In this document: positions 1 through 6,454 of the stretch, one piece after another
Position numbering within the stretch: the stretch's first letter is position 1
Layout: every line of letters starts with the position of its first letter
Assembly (NCBI GenBank): GCA_945906715.1
Contig: CAMDRK010000023.1
Location: 1-15,156 of the forward strand
Reading direction: 5' to 3'
Length of the DNA stretch: 15,156 nucleotides
Source: Nitrospira lenta
GTDB taxonomy: Bacteria > Nitrospirota > Nitrospiria > Nitrospirales > Nitrospiraceae
The notes under the pieces: generated by a model
What the model was told of the DNA's origin: nothing
What the model saw: only the letters and a program-made list of their open reading frames with translations
Database searches by the model: none
Program-made: the position numbers and the translations under genes

Positions 1-423
1 ACCGACGTCGATGATCTGTATCGAAAAACTGCCGGGGCGCTGAATCCCGGCGGGCAGGCATTGATGCATTCGATCTATTCGGAGTCATGGTTCTATAAAG
101 CGGATCGATGGTTTCTGAAATACATTTTTCCATACGGAGCGTGCCCGAATTTTTCCTCCAACATGAACTGCTTCAGGAAGTATTTCAATGTTGTAGATCC
201 GCAAAGGATGCCCTACTTGTCCTATCCGAAGACTCTGGATGCCTGGTTTGCAAATTTTTGCAAGGCTGAACCGAAGATTCGAGAGCATTTGCAACGGAAC
301 AGCACAGTCAAAGATGTGGAGTTTGCGATAAGAACCTTCAAGCATTATTTGGCGATCGCGTCCGTCAGCCTGACATTTGGTGGGTTTGTGGGACACACTC
401 TCGTCAAAGTGCCTAGAATTTAA
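1..423 (+). CDS. CFA-synthase-like SAM-dependent methyltransferase, C-terminal part (5' truncated by window)
   Basis: The frame is open from base 1 to the TAA at 421-423, so only about the last 140 residues are present and the real start lies upstream. The visible part begins just before a 'LNPGGQALMHSI' strand-turn, which matches the late Rossmann segment 'L.PGG..L.H.I' of cyclopropane-fatty-acyl-phospholipid synthase-type methyltransferases. A 'KYIFPYGACPN' stretch follows, like the family's 'KYIFPGG.LPS', and then a C-terminal helical region with a W..F pattern. The family methylates lipid or other substrates using SAM. The SAM-binding G-x-G motif is outside the window, so the exact substrate cannot be inferred. 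The gene looks visibly more A/T-rich than the genes to the right, which could reflect transfer. A more generic class I methyltransferase is the alternative. Confidence 0.62.
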   Translation, partial: TDVDDLYRKTAGALNPGGQALMHSIYSESWFYKADRWFLKYIFPYGACPNFSSNMNCFRKYFNVVDPQRMPYLSYPKTLDAWFANFCKAEPKIREHLQRNSTVKDVEFAIRTFKHYLAIASVSLTFGGFVGHTLVKVPRI

Positions 424-471
424 TTGCAGCCAGCATGTTCTATGAACGCCGCCATCGCCGGTCCCTGGCCC

Positions 472-507
472 AAGCGAGACAAGCGAGACAGGCGGGACAG
501 GCGCGAC
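472..507. repeat. Four tandem 9-bp units (AAGCGAGAC type)
   Basis: Four consecutive 9-mers, AAGCGAGAC, AAGCGAGAC, AGGCGGGAC and AGGCGCGAC, occupy this stretch exactly in phase. They lie about 50 bp after the methyltransferase stop codon. No opposing arm is visible nearby, unlike the other short-unit repeats in this window. Confidence 0.8.
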
Positions 508-535
508 GGGTGAGGCGGTCTGGACGAACAAAGAT

Positions 536-656
536 GTTCTGAGTTTTGAGTTCTGCGTTCTGAGTTAGAGGCGAAGCGGGATGGGCCGCGGGCGGTCGGG
601 GCGATCTGAAGACTGACGTGTTCTGAACTTCGAACTCAGAACCCAGAACTCAGAAC
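536..656. repeat. Hairpin repeat with arms of 7-bp TTCTGAG-type units
   Basis: The left arm (536-566) is built of GTTCTGAGTT-type heptamers and the right arm (633-656) of AACTCAG/AACCCAG heptamers. Bases 548-566 pair with 633-651 over 19 bp with one mismatch, leaving a GC-rich loop of about 66 nt. The same units form the insert at 8351-8443 inside the P-type ATPase gene. The element fills most of the gap between the methyltransferase and the CopD-like gene. Confidence 0.85.
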
Positions 657-701
657 TTTGTTTCCCGCTTGTGCGCATAGCCTGTCGATGGATTGGCGGC
701 G

Positions 702-1178
702 ATGACGGTCTTGCTGGTCTGGCTCCATATGATTGCGGCGGTCAGCTGGATCGGCGGAACGATCTTCTTGTCGGTTGTGCTGGCGCCGCTGCTCAAGCGT
801 GAACCCTTTGCGTCACAGAGATCGTTGCTCTTTCGGACCGTTGCCCGGCGGTTCCGGGTGGTGGTCTGGGGTGCGATCGCCATTCTCTTGCTCACAGGCC
901 CTCCGTTACTACATCAGCGGGGGATTCCAATCATGAATCCATCGGAATGGCCGATGATCCTGAGCGTCAAGCTAGGTCTCGTGGCGATCCTTCTTCTCTT
1001 CATCGTGACTCACGATCTCATCATCGGGCCTCGTGTCGGCCGGATATTACAGATCCCCACGGAGAGCCGAACCGGGTTTGATCACACTCTGGTTCTATGG
1101 TCTCCCTGGATCGCACGCGCCTCGCTCGTTCTTGCCTTAGCTGTCCTGTTTGCGGCGGTCATGCTTGTGCGGGCCTAA
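702..1178 (+). CDS. CopD-like small integral membrane protein
   Basis: A protein of about 158 residues with four hydrophobic segments. The first carries 'LHMIAAVSWIGGTIFL', the H...A..WIGG pattern typical of CopD-domain and related copper-resistance membrane proteins. A second helix contains 'LLLTGPPLL', and later a conserved-looking H-D before a Pro-Arg turn (THDLIIGPRVG). The family sits in the inner membrane and is linked to copper handling or is uncharacterised; no metal-specific function can be read from this sequence alone. The start is uncertain: the frame also opens at TTG 693, but ATG 702 is preferred because GGA/GGCGG sits just upstream at usable spacing. It stands alone between two repeat elements. 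A DUF4149/DUF2269-type protein is an alternative family. Confidence 0.55.
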   Translation: MTVLLVWLHMIAAVSWIGGTIFLSVVLAPLLKREPFASQRSLLFRTVARRFRVVVWGAIAILLLTGPPLLHQRGIPIMNPSEWPMILSVKLGLVAILLLFIVTHDLIIGPRVGRILQIPTESRTGFDHTLVLWSPWIARASLVLALAVLFAAVMLVRA

Positions 1179-1180
1179 CT

Positions 1181-1265
1181 GGTTGATTTGGTCTATCTGG
1201 TTTGTCTGGTTTGTTTGGTTGAATCAGCCAGAAAGAACGTGACCAGGAAACAGACCACGCAACCG
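1181..1265. repeat. 9-bp unit repeat (GGTTTGTCT type) with degenerate opposing arm
   Basis: Five 9-mers in exact phase run from 1181 to 1225: GGTTGATTT, GGTCTATCT, GGTTTGTCT, GGTTTGTTT, GGTTGAATC. A degraded complementary arm (ACCAGGAAACAGACCAC) follows at about 1241-1257. It begins two bases after the CopD-like stop codon. The same 9-mer family recurs at 3559 and 6394. The rest of the gap up to 1428 shows no recognisable gene or site. Confidence 0.75.
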
Positions 1266-1428
1266 TACCTCGAAGGCCGTCGTAACTAAAGGCATGCAAA
1301 GTGCTTACACAGGCAGGTAGGGAATTAGGGGATAGAAAAAGGTTACGCTGACACCGTTATCTGTTCACATCTGATGCTGTGATATGTTTCGATAGCTTAC
1401 GGCTTCATGGTCTGCACTGAGCGCGTGT

Positions 1429-1623
1429 GTGATGGGCAATATTGCTAAAAGTTTCCGGAAAGAGATTCGGAGTGCCCAACGCAGAGGAAGATCGGTAGAG
1501 GGACTGTTAGTGCTGATGTGGGTAGTAGGGTGTGGTGGGGTGTTTACCGGAATCCCAGACCTGGACAGTCCTGATGGGCGGGTGTTCGCGCAACGATGTG
1601 GAGGTTGCCACGCTAAATCTTAA
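1429..1623 (+). pseudogene. Truncated cytochrome c (lipoprotein-type), cut by inverted-repeat element
   Basis: The 64-residue frame has a basic N-terminus, a short hydrophobic stretch ending in a lipobox-like VVGC (Cys about residue 35), then 'DLDSPDGRVFAQRCGGCHAKS'. CGGCH is a c-type heme-attachment motif, and the lead-in (DSPD.R.FA.RC..CH) resembles small monoheme cytochromes whose fold needs several dozen further residues with a Met or His axial ligand. Here the stop codon TAA at 1621-1623 is the first three bases of the inverted-repeat element at 1621-1802, three residues after the heme motif. The product therefore cannot form a complete cytochrome domain. The start is uncertain (GTG 1429 or ATG 1432), with no clear ribosome binding site. 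No continuation of the cytochrome is visible beyond the element. Confidence 0.6.
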
Positions 1624-1802
1624 CCCGCATTATTCATGAAGGTTCGTCGCGAAAGCGTGCAGACGCGAAGCGAGACGGGCACTCGGAGGCGCGAAGCCCT
1701 GAGGCATACTCGTGCAGTATGTCGAAGGGCTGAACGGCGAGACTGCCCGTCACAGCCGCGTATCCGTGCTTGCAGCAGAAGCTTCATGAATAATGCGGGT
1801 TA
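1621..1802. mobile_element. 182-bp MITE-like element with perfect 20-bp terminal inverted repeats
   Basis: The ends 1621-1640 (TAACCCGCATTATTCATGAA) and 1783-1802 are perfect reverse complements. Inside, further parts pair: ACGGGCA (1675-1681) with TGCCCGT (1744-1750), AGCCCT (1695-1700) with AGGGCT (1726-1731), and CATAC (1705-1709) with GTATG (1717-1721). The whole unit could fold into one long imperfect hairpin. No transposase is encoded. The outermost TA at each end could be a TA target duplication, as made by IS630/Tc1-type transposases; this is an inference. The element ends the cytochrome c frame and lies 57 bp before the TlpA-like gene. Confidence 0.8.
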
Positions 1803-1846
1803 GGGCGCGACTATGCTGAATCCATCGTAAGCGAAGCGGTTGAAAC

Positions 1847-1854
1847 GGAGGAGG
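1847..1854 (+). promoter_or_regulatory. Strong Shine-Dalgarno for the TlpA-like gene
   Basis: GGAGGAGG lies 5 nt before ATG 1860, near optimal spacing. It shows that the now broken downstream gene once had a normal translation start at 1860. Confidence 0.8.
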
Positions 1855-1859
1855 CTGAC

Positions 1860-2296
1860 ATGCTGCCGAGGAAAGCCAGTGCCGTGTTCGTGGTGATCGC
1901 GCTGTTTGTTTCATTGGCGGGACTGCCGGCCTTCGACGGGTGGAGCATGGGCTCGCGAGTTCCGACGGTCGGCATGCAGGCGGAGGATTTCAGTCTGATC
2001 GACTTGGAGGGGAAGTCGCAGAGCCTGAGTCATTATCACGGCAAGATCGTGCTCGCGATCTATGAGTTGGAAGATGATGCAACAGTGCGAGCGCACAGCA
2101 AACAGCACGGCTATACGTATCCGGTCCTCATGATCGCGACAACAAAGTGGCCAATCAGTTCGGCGTGTTTGGGCTACCCGTCAGTGTCTTTGTCGACGAG
2201 AAGGGTGTGGTGCAGGGGTACATCAAGAGCGGGCTGCTCACCGAACAGAGGATCCAGGAGTTCGTTGATCGGCTACAGTCCACCAGCCACGGTTAA
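1860..2296 (+). pseudogene. TlpA/ResA-like thiol-disulfide protein, lacking its CxxC segment and frameshifted
   Basis: The start at ATG 1860 has a strong ribosome binding site and a signal peptide (residues 1-30). The mature part shows 'GMQAEDFSLIDLEGKSQSLSHYHGKIVL', the classic N-terminus of the TlpA/ResA/AhpC-TSA thioredoxin group. After GKIVL the family has a '.NFWATWC..C' active site followed by about 30 residues. Here the sequence passes directly to 'AIYELEDDATVRAHSKQHGYTYPVLM', so the catalytic stretch is missing, apparently by an in-frame deletion near 2047-2056. At 2132 the frame shifts. Reading on in the +2 frame gives 'DRDNKVANQFGVFGLPVSVF' and 'VDEKGVVQGYIKSGLL', a typical TlpA C-terminus ending at TAA 2294-2296. 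Adding back one G after ATG (2130-2132) restores one frame. Without CxxC the protein could not act as a thiol reductase in cytochrome c maturation. It converges on the CcdA-like gene, its natural electron donor. Confidence 0.75.
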
Positions 2297-2335
2297 AACT
2301 GCATCGCGCCAGTAGCAACCTATGAAGTGTGAGCT

Positions 2336-3346
2336 TCAACGAATGGTCGTTGGAGTAGTGGCAGCAGGCCTCCTTGAGTGACCACCCGTGTCGAGCGCTC
2401 TCACTTGGCGGTAGTCTCCGAGACCGTGCGCCCGCTCAGGTAAAAGACATAGGCTGGCACCAGGGGCAGGCCGCAGGGCGAGAGGAAGGAGAGCAGCCCT
2501 GCCAGGATGGCAATGAAAAAGGTGGGCGCCGCCCCGCCCAAGGGAACCCGGCTCCAGGTAGAGGTTATGCTCCTGGGCCCAGCGCGCGATGATCCCCAAA
2601 TGTTTCGTCAGGAGGGCCAAGCCGATGAGCATGAGCAGCGCACCATTTATCAACTGAATTGTTCGGATGTGGCGTTTGAGTAAGCGCAACAGGCCGGTCG
2701 CGCGATCCAGCGCCAGCGCAAAGAGCACGAAGGGAATCCCCAGGCCCAGCGAATAGCCCGAAAGCAGAAATGCACCCTGGCCAATGGTCGCAGTGCTATA
2801 GCCCAGCGCCAGAATCGCGCCCAGCGTTGGGCCGATGCACGGCGTCCAACCAGCCGAGAAAAATAGGCCCATGAGGAAGGAAGGCACATAGCCTTTTCCA
2901 CTGCGACGACCCCAATCGGCGCGGGTGTCGGCATAGAAATAGCGCAGAAAGAGGTCAATCCCACCCTTCATCCAGCCGACCGGCAGCCGCCACCAGTCCG
3001 CACGCGCTTCAGCAGCAGAATTTTCCATGCGACCTAGCCACCTCGATAGAGCGACGAACAGGCCCATCGTTGCCAGGCCGAACAGGATAACGACGACGCC
3101 TCCGATCCGGGCCAGAGGCTCCCGGAGATTAAATACCAGTTGGCCGATGCCGCTCAGTACCGAGCCCACACCGACGAAGACAACTGAAAAGCCGAGCACG
3201 AAGAGGAGCGCGTGGATCACCGCCCTGGGTCGGGCCGCTTGTTCCCCTTGCGTCGTGGCTGCGCTCTGCGCGTTTGATTCTTTCATCCCATTGTCCCCTG
3301 CAGCCGAATTACACCCATCTCGCAATGATTGGCGGTGACTTCCCAC
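2336..3346 (-). pseudogene. ccdA: CcdA/DsbD-type membrane thiol transporter lacking helix 1 (rearranged)
   Basis: CcdA moves reducing equivalents across the inner membrane to periplasmic thioredoxins such as TlpA, using one Cys in helix 1 and one in helix 4. Residues about 42-250 match helices 2-6, including 'GYVPSFLMGLFFSAGWTPCIGPTLG' with the helix-4 Cys at residue 170 and 'RTIQLINGALLMLIGLALL'. The first 40 residues are hydrophilic, where helix 1 with its SPC motif should be. Beyond about residue 265 the frame becomes non-homologous (Arg/Pro/His-rich); the same DNA in another frame encodes the missing helix (see 2401-2541). GTG 3346 is chosen because AGGAGG sits 7 nt upstream; ATG 3286 is possible. 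The rest of the frame is open, so the gene may still be translated. It could be a decayed gene or a circularly permuted one with a 1-bp frameshift. Confidence 0.7.
2401..2541 (-). pseudogene. Displaced CcdA helix-1 module with SPC motif
   Basis: Overlapping the 3' end of the CcdA-like frame, shifted by one base, a 46-residue frame reads 'TFFIAILAGLLSFLSPCGLP' then 'LVPAYVFYLSGRTVSETTAK' and stops at TGA (2403-2401). This is the standard CcdA N-terminal helix (A.L.G..SFLSPC.LPLVP.Y..YLSG) that the upstream CcdA core lacks. TTG 2541 is a possible start, with GGAG about 10 nt upstream; there is no ATG in the open frame. It may be the start of a second, truncated ccdA copy, or the C-terminal end of a permuted CcdA now out of frame. 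Confidence 0.65.
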
Positions 3347-3353
3347 TGCCTCT

Positions 3354-3359
3354 CCTCCT
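3354..3359 (-). promoter_or_regulatory. Shine-Dalgarno deciding the GTG start of the CcdA-like gene
   Basis: On the - strand AGGAGG is 7 nt before GTG 3346. This favours that start over ATG 3286, which has only a weak GGGG stretch upstream. Confidence 0.6.
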
Positions 3360-3558
3360 GCTCCTCTTCTCTAAGCTGAGCTAACCCAGCAAGAGCCATT
3401 CCCACGGAAAGGCAAAGATTTTAGGGGGAGAAAGGTGTCTGTCTTTCCCCCACTCAGTTGCTTCCGCACACTTGATGCGGTGGCACCCGCGGGGATCGAA
3501 GAACCAAATGGGCCAGGCCGATCTGAAAAAGTAGAATGTCCCTGTTCCTTGGACCCGT

Positions 3559-3647
3559 GGTCTATCTCGATGATCTGGTCAGTCTGGTTCAACAAACAAA
3601 CGAGACAAACCAAATAGACCAGATAGACTAGACAGACCAGATGGACC
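3559..3647. repeat. Hairpin repeat with arms of 9-bp GGTCTGTCT-type units
   Basis: Left arm units are GGTCTATCT, CGATGATCT, GGTCAGTCT and GGTTCAACA (3559-3594). Right arm units are AGACAAACC, AAATAGACC, AGATAGACT, AGACAGACC and AGATGGACC (3603-3647). The arms are imperfect reverse complements around a short loop. This is the most complete member of the 9-bp family. Confidence 0.85.
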
Positions 3648-3831
3648 GCCTCGTTCTGTAGCCTTCCGCCACAGTGCGAGTTTTCTCTGCTGTAGCAAGA
3701 CTCCCCACAAGTCGCGGCACCCATTCGTTTGAATGGTTCAACCACTGAATAACTCTAGAAAAACTTGCACGATTCTCTGAGGGACGAACGGCCTTTGGTT
3801 TGCAAAGATCTGTTTGCGATGTGGTCGCTTT

Positions 3832-3848
3832 CCCTCGCTTGGCGAGGG
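3832..3848 (+). other. 7-bp hairpin in the ftsH upstream region
   Basis: CCCTCGC (3832-3838) pairs perfectly with GCGAGGG (3842-3848) around a 3-nt loop, about 50 nt before the ftsH start. No U-tract follows. It may be part of the 5' leader; no function is assigned. Confidence 0.4.
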
Positions 3849-3890
3849 GAGAGCTATGCGGTCGTCTCTGTCCCTACCTAACCAGCATAG

Positions 3891-5708
3891 GTGCCGGCTA
3901 TGCCAGTGGATAAAAAAGTATCTTTTTCGATTTGGTATGTGGTTCTTGCGATTATTGCGATCGTGCTCGTGCACGATTTCATCGTGGCCACGCAGAAGCT
4001 CGAAGAGCTTCCGTACAGCGAGTTCAGGACACTCCTGGCGACCGGCAAAGTGGCTGAAGTTTCGGTCACTCAACAGAGAGTGACCGGGAAGCTGAAAGCG
4101 GAAGAAGGGGGCAAAGAGCAGAAATTGTTTACGACCATTCGGGTTGATGACCCGGATCTGGTCAAGGAGCTCAACGCACGCAACGTCACGTTTAGCGGCG
4201 TGATTGAGAGTAGATTTTTTCGCGATCTCCTCTCCTGGATCGTTCCTGCGCTGGTCTTCGTCGGTATTTGGTTCTTTGTCATGAAGCGGTTCGGACAGGG
4301 CCAAGGGGGGTTCATGACAGTGGGGCAGTCGAAGGCGAAGATTTATGCCGAGAAGGACACGAAGGTGACTTTCGCGGATGTGGCAGGCGTGGACGAGGCG
4401 AAGGAAGAACTGCGTGAGGTGATCGAGTTTCTGAAGACGCCGGAAAAGTTCACGCGTCTCGGAGGTAAGATTCCGAAAGGGATCTTGCTCATCGGCCCGC
4501 CTGGAACCGGCAAGACGCTTCTGGCTCGCGCCGTGGCCGGAGAGGCAGGGGTCACCTTTTTCAGTATCAGCGGGTCCGAGTTCGTAGAAATGTTTGTGGG
4601 GGTCGGGGCAGCTCGCGTGCGGGACTTGTTCGAGCAGGCAAAGGTCAAAGCGCCCTGTATCATCTTCATCGACGAACTGGATGCGATCGGAAAAGCCCGC
4701 GGGATGGGACCCATGGCGCATGAGGAGCGTGAGCAGACCTTGAACCAACTGTTGGTCGAGATGGATGGCTTCGATCCCCGCATCGGCGTCATTCTGATGG
4801 CGGCGACGAATCGGCCGGAAATCTTGGATCCTGCACTGTTGCGTGCCGGCCGGTTCGACAGGCAAGTCTTGGTCGATCGTGCGGACAAGATCGGCCGACT
4901 GGCTATCTTGCGAGTCCATGCGAAGCAAGTGGTCTTGGGCCCCGATGCGGACCTCGAGGTCATCGCCGCGATGACCCCCGGTTTCTCGGGCGCCGATCTC
5001 GCCAATATCATCAACGAAGCGACACTCTTGGCCGTGCGTCGGAATAAGGAGCAGGTCGGCCACTCGGAATTGCAAGAAGCAGTGGAGCGGGTCGTCGCTG
5101 GATTGGAGAAGAAAAACCGGGTTCTCAACAAGATGGAGAAAGAGCGGGTCGCCCATCACGAAGTGGGCCACGCCTTGGTAGCGCTGTCGCTTCCTGGAGC
5201 AGACCCGATCCAGAAGATCTCGATCATACCCCGCGGGATTGCCGCATTGGGCTATACCCTTCAGCTCCCGACGGAAGATCGTTTCCTGATGACGAAGACG
5301 GAGCTGGAAAACAAGATTGCCGTCTTACTCGGAGGGCGGAATGCGGAAGAATTGATCTTCGGCGAGGCCTCTACCGGAGCTCAGAACGATCTGCTCAAGG
5401 CTACTGATATCGCCAAGAGCATGATCAAATCCTACGGGATGAGCGACAAGCTGGGGACGATCACGCTCGATCGTGAACGCCAGCCCCTCATGATGCAGAT
5501 CCAGGCGCCACAGGAGAAAGGCGACTACTCGGAGGAGACTGCTCGCGAGATCGACTGTGAAGTGCGCCGTATCGTCGACGAGCAATACGAGCGCGTGAAA
5601 CGGCTGCTGACAGAACGAAAGGCTGCGCTCCTCGAAGGAGCGAAGAGGCTGCTCGATCAAGAAGTGATCAGCGGGGCGGATCTCAAGGCCATCATGGACA
5701 AGTATTAG
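3891..5708 (+). CDS. ftsH: FtsH-type membrane AAA+ zinc metalloprotease
   Basis: FtsH is a hexameric inner-membrane protease that unfolds and degrades membrane and regulatory proteins using ATP. The protein has two transmembrane helices (about residues 11-33 and 112-131) flanking a periplasmic domain. The AAA+ module follows: Walker A GPPGTGKT (202-209), pore loop MFVG (234-237), Walker B IIFIDELDA (257-265), and the second region of homology (about 304-325) with Arg 321 and 324. The protease domain has zinc-binding HEVGH (423-427; HEAGH is commoner) and the third ligand Asp500 in 'STGAQND'. At 605 residues it is slightly shorter than E. coli FtsH. GTG 3891 and ATG 3900 are both possible starts; neither has a strong ribosome binding site, and ATG 3900 is likelier. 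The sequence is intact but divergent from housekeeping FtsH ('GYTLQLPTED'), so it may be an accessory copy. A hairpin begins 14 bp after the stop. Confidence 0.97.
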   Translation: MPAMPVDKKVSFSIWYVVLAIIAIVLVHDFIVATQKLEELPYSEFRTLLATGKVAEVSVTQQRVTGKLKAEEGGKEQKLFTTIRVDDPDLVKELNARNVTFSGVIESRFFRDLLSWIVPALVFVGIWFFVMKRFGQGQGGFMTVGQSKAKIYAEKDTKVTFADVAGVDEAKEELREVIEFLKTPEKFTRLGGKIPKGILLIGPPGTGKTLLARAVAGEAGVTFFSISGSEFVEMFVGVGAARVRDLFEQAKVKAPCIIFIDELDAIGKARGMGPMAHEEREQTLNQLLVEMDGFDPRIGVILMAATNRPEILDPALLRAGRFDRQVLVDRADKIGRLAILRVHAKQVVLGPDADLEVIAAMTPGFSGADLANIINEATLLAVRRNKEQVGHSELQEAVERVVAGLEKKNRVLNKMEKERVAHHEVGHALVALSLPGADPIQKISIIPRGIAALGYTLQLPTEDRFLMTKTELENKIAVLLGGRNAEELIFGEASTGAQNDLLKATDIAKSMIKSYGMSDKLGTITLDRERQPLMMQIQAPQEKGDYSEETAREIDCEVRRIVDEQYERVKRLLTERKAALLEGAKRLLDQEVISGADLKAIMDKY

Positions 5709-5722
5709 CGAGCGCGATCCGA

Positions 5723-5810
5723 AGGCTGAAGGGGTACAGGCTGAAGGTCCGAGGTCGGAGATCCGAACACTTCAGCCTTACTACCTTCAGCCTGAACCCC
5801 TTCAGCCTGC
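5723..5810. repeat. Hairpin with arms of 15-bp AGGCTGAAG-type units after ftsH
   Basis: The left arm has two 15-bp units starting AGGCTGAAGG (5723-5737, 5738-5752). The right arm has units starting CTTCAGCCT at 5770, 5785 and 5800. Bases 5723-5747 pair with 5784-5808 at 24 of 25 positions. Its position just after the ftsH stop suggests a possible role in transcript ending or stability, but no U-tract follows. Confidence 0.85.
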
Positions 5811-5876
5811 TTTATGCGTCGCGCTTTTCCCGCCAGTCCCGCAGTCTCGCTTGAGTTGACATGGCAATGAAGGTTG

Positions 5877-6353
5877 ATGAGGACATCGTTCAAAACCGGT
5901 CTGAGTTTTGGTCTTACGTCCGGTGTGATTACGACATTGGGGTTGATGGTGGGACTCCATTCAGGTACCCACTCACGAACTATCGTGATCGGCGGCATTG
6001 TGACCATTGCGGTTGCCGACGCCCTGTCCGATGCACTGGGCATTCATATTGCGGAGGAGTCTAAGAATAATGGGGTCGTGTCGGAAATCTGGGAATCGAC
6101 CATTGCCACCTTTGTGGCCAAGTTCCTGATCGCGCTGACCTTTGTGGCGCCGGTGCTGTTGTTGCCCTTGGAGGAAGCCATGCTGGTGAGCGTGGTATGG
6201 GGCCTGACACTGCTCGCGGGGCTAAGCTATTTCTTGGCGCGAGCCCAGCAGATCCCGGCCTGGAAAGTCATTGCGGAGCATGTCGTCATCGGTGTCAGCG
6301 TGATTGCGATCACGCACTACGTGGGCGACTGGGTTCATTCGGCGTTGGGTTAG
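5877..6353 (+). CDS. Small VIT1/CCC1-like membrane protein
   Basis: About 158 residues with four to five hydrophobic helices. The N-terminal part, 'FGLTSGVITTLGLMVGLHSG', then 'VTIAVADALSDALGIHIAEES', carries the signature of the VIT1/CCC1 family. That family moves Fe2+ or Mn2+ across membranes, and in it the A-D-A-x-S-D-A and (S/A)EES residues form the ion path. The protein is shorter than eukaryotic VIT1 and has no ferritin-like domain. ATG 5877 is preferred to the adjacent TTG 5874; a stop codon at 5868 in this frame rules out earlier starts. AAGG lies very close upstream, so initiation may be weak. Substrate is not determined by sequence. It is flanked by two different hairpin repeats and is not obviously in an operon. 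Confidence 0.7.
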   Translation: MRTSFKTGLSFGLTSGVITTLGLMVGLHSGTHSRTIVIGGIVTIAVADALSDALGIHIAEESKNNGVVSEIWESTIATFVAKFLIALTFVAPVLLLPLEEAMLVSVVWGLTLLAGLSYFLARAQQIPAWKVIAEHVVIGVSVIAITHYVGDWVHSALG

Positions 6354-6393
6354 CAGGACGATCAAAAAGTTGGCCAGTCTGTCTTGTCCATTT

Positions 6394-6454
6394 GGTCTGT
6401 CTGGTCTCTCTGGTTTTTTGGTTGAACGAAGCGAACCAGATGAACCAGATAGAC
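6394..6454. repeat. Hairpin repeat with 9-bp GGTCTGTCT-type units
   Basis: Left units are GGTCTGTCT, GGTCTCTCT and GGTTTTTTG (6394-6420). The right arm is GAACCAGAT twice, then AGAC (6433-6454). The arms pair imperfectly (about 6395-6416 with 6433-6454). It belongs to the same family as 1181 and 3559. Confidence 0.85.

Larger units (their letters stand above)
3347..3890. other. 544-bp gene-free region between divergent ccdA-like gene and ftsH
   Basis: No credible gene is visible; the open frames here are translations of repeats. It holds three structures. A hairpin at 3424-3451 has GGGG.GAAAG pairing with CTTTCCCC around a GGTGTCTGT loop. A 9-bp-unit hairpin repeat lies at 3559-3647. A short stem at 3832-3848 lies in the presumed ftsH leader. 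Promoters for both flanking genes must lie here, but no convincing -35/-10 pair was found. Confidence 0.6.

Noticed and set aside
2125..2140. Programmed frameshift in the TlpA-like gene
   Set aside because: There is no slippery sequence or stimulating structure, and a single missing G explains the shift; the gene also lacks its active site.
3424..3451. GGGGGAGAAAG...CTTTCCCCC hairpin as an intrinsic terminator
   Set aside because: No U-tract follows on either strand and no gene ends near it; the GGTGTCTGTC loop recalls a common dispersed repeat end, but no second copy is in the window.
3559..3647. CRISPR-like array
   Set aside because: Units are 9 bp, contiguous, degenerate and arranged as two opposing arms, with no spacers and no cas genes.
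3371..3745. A - strand open frame with a Leu/Val/Tyr-rich tract
   Set aside because: The tract is just the 9-bp repeat at 3559-3647 translated; there is no ribosome binding site or domain.
3738..5171. A 477-codon open frame on the - strand opposite ftsH
   Set aside because: It lies fully antisense to a well-supported FtsH, shows no recognisable domain, and its composition (His/Arg/Asp-rich) is that of a shadow frame.
5157..5171. HEVGH in FtsH as a damaged zinc site
   Set aside because: The HExxH residues are intact and the Asp ligand is present; Ala to Val at a non-ligand position is a tolerated variation.
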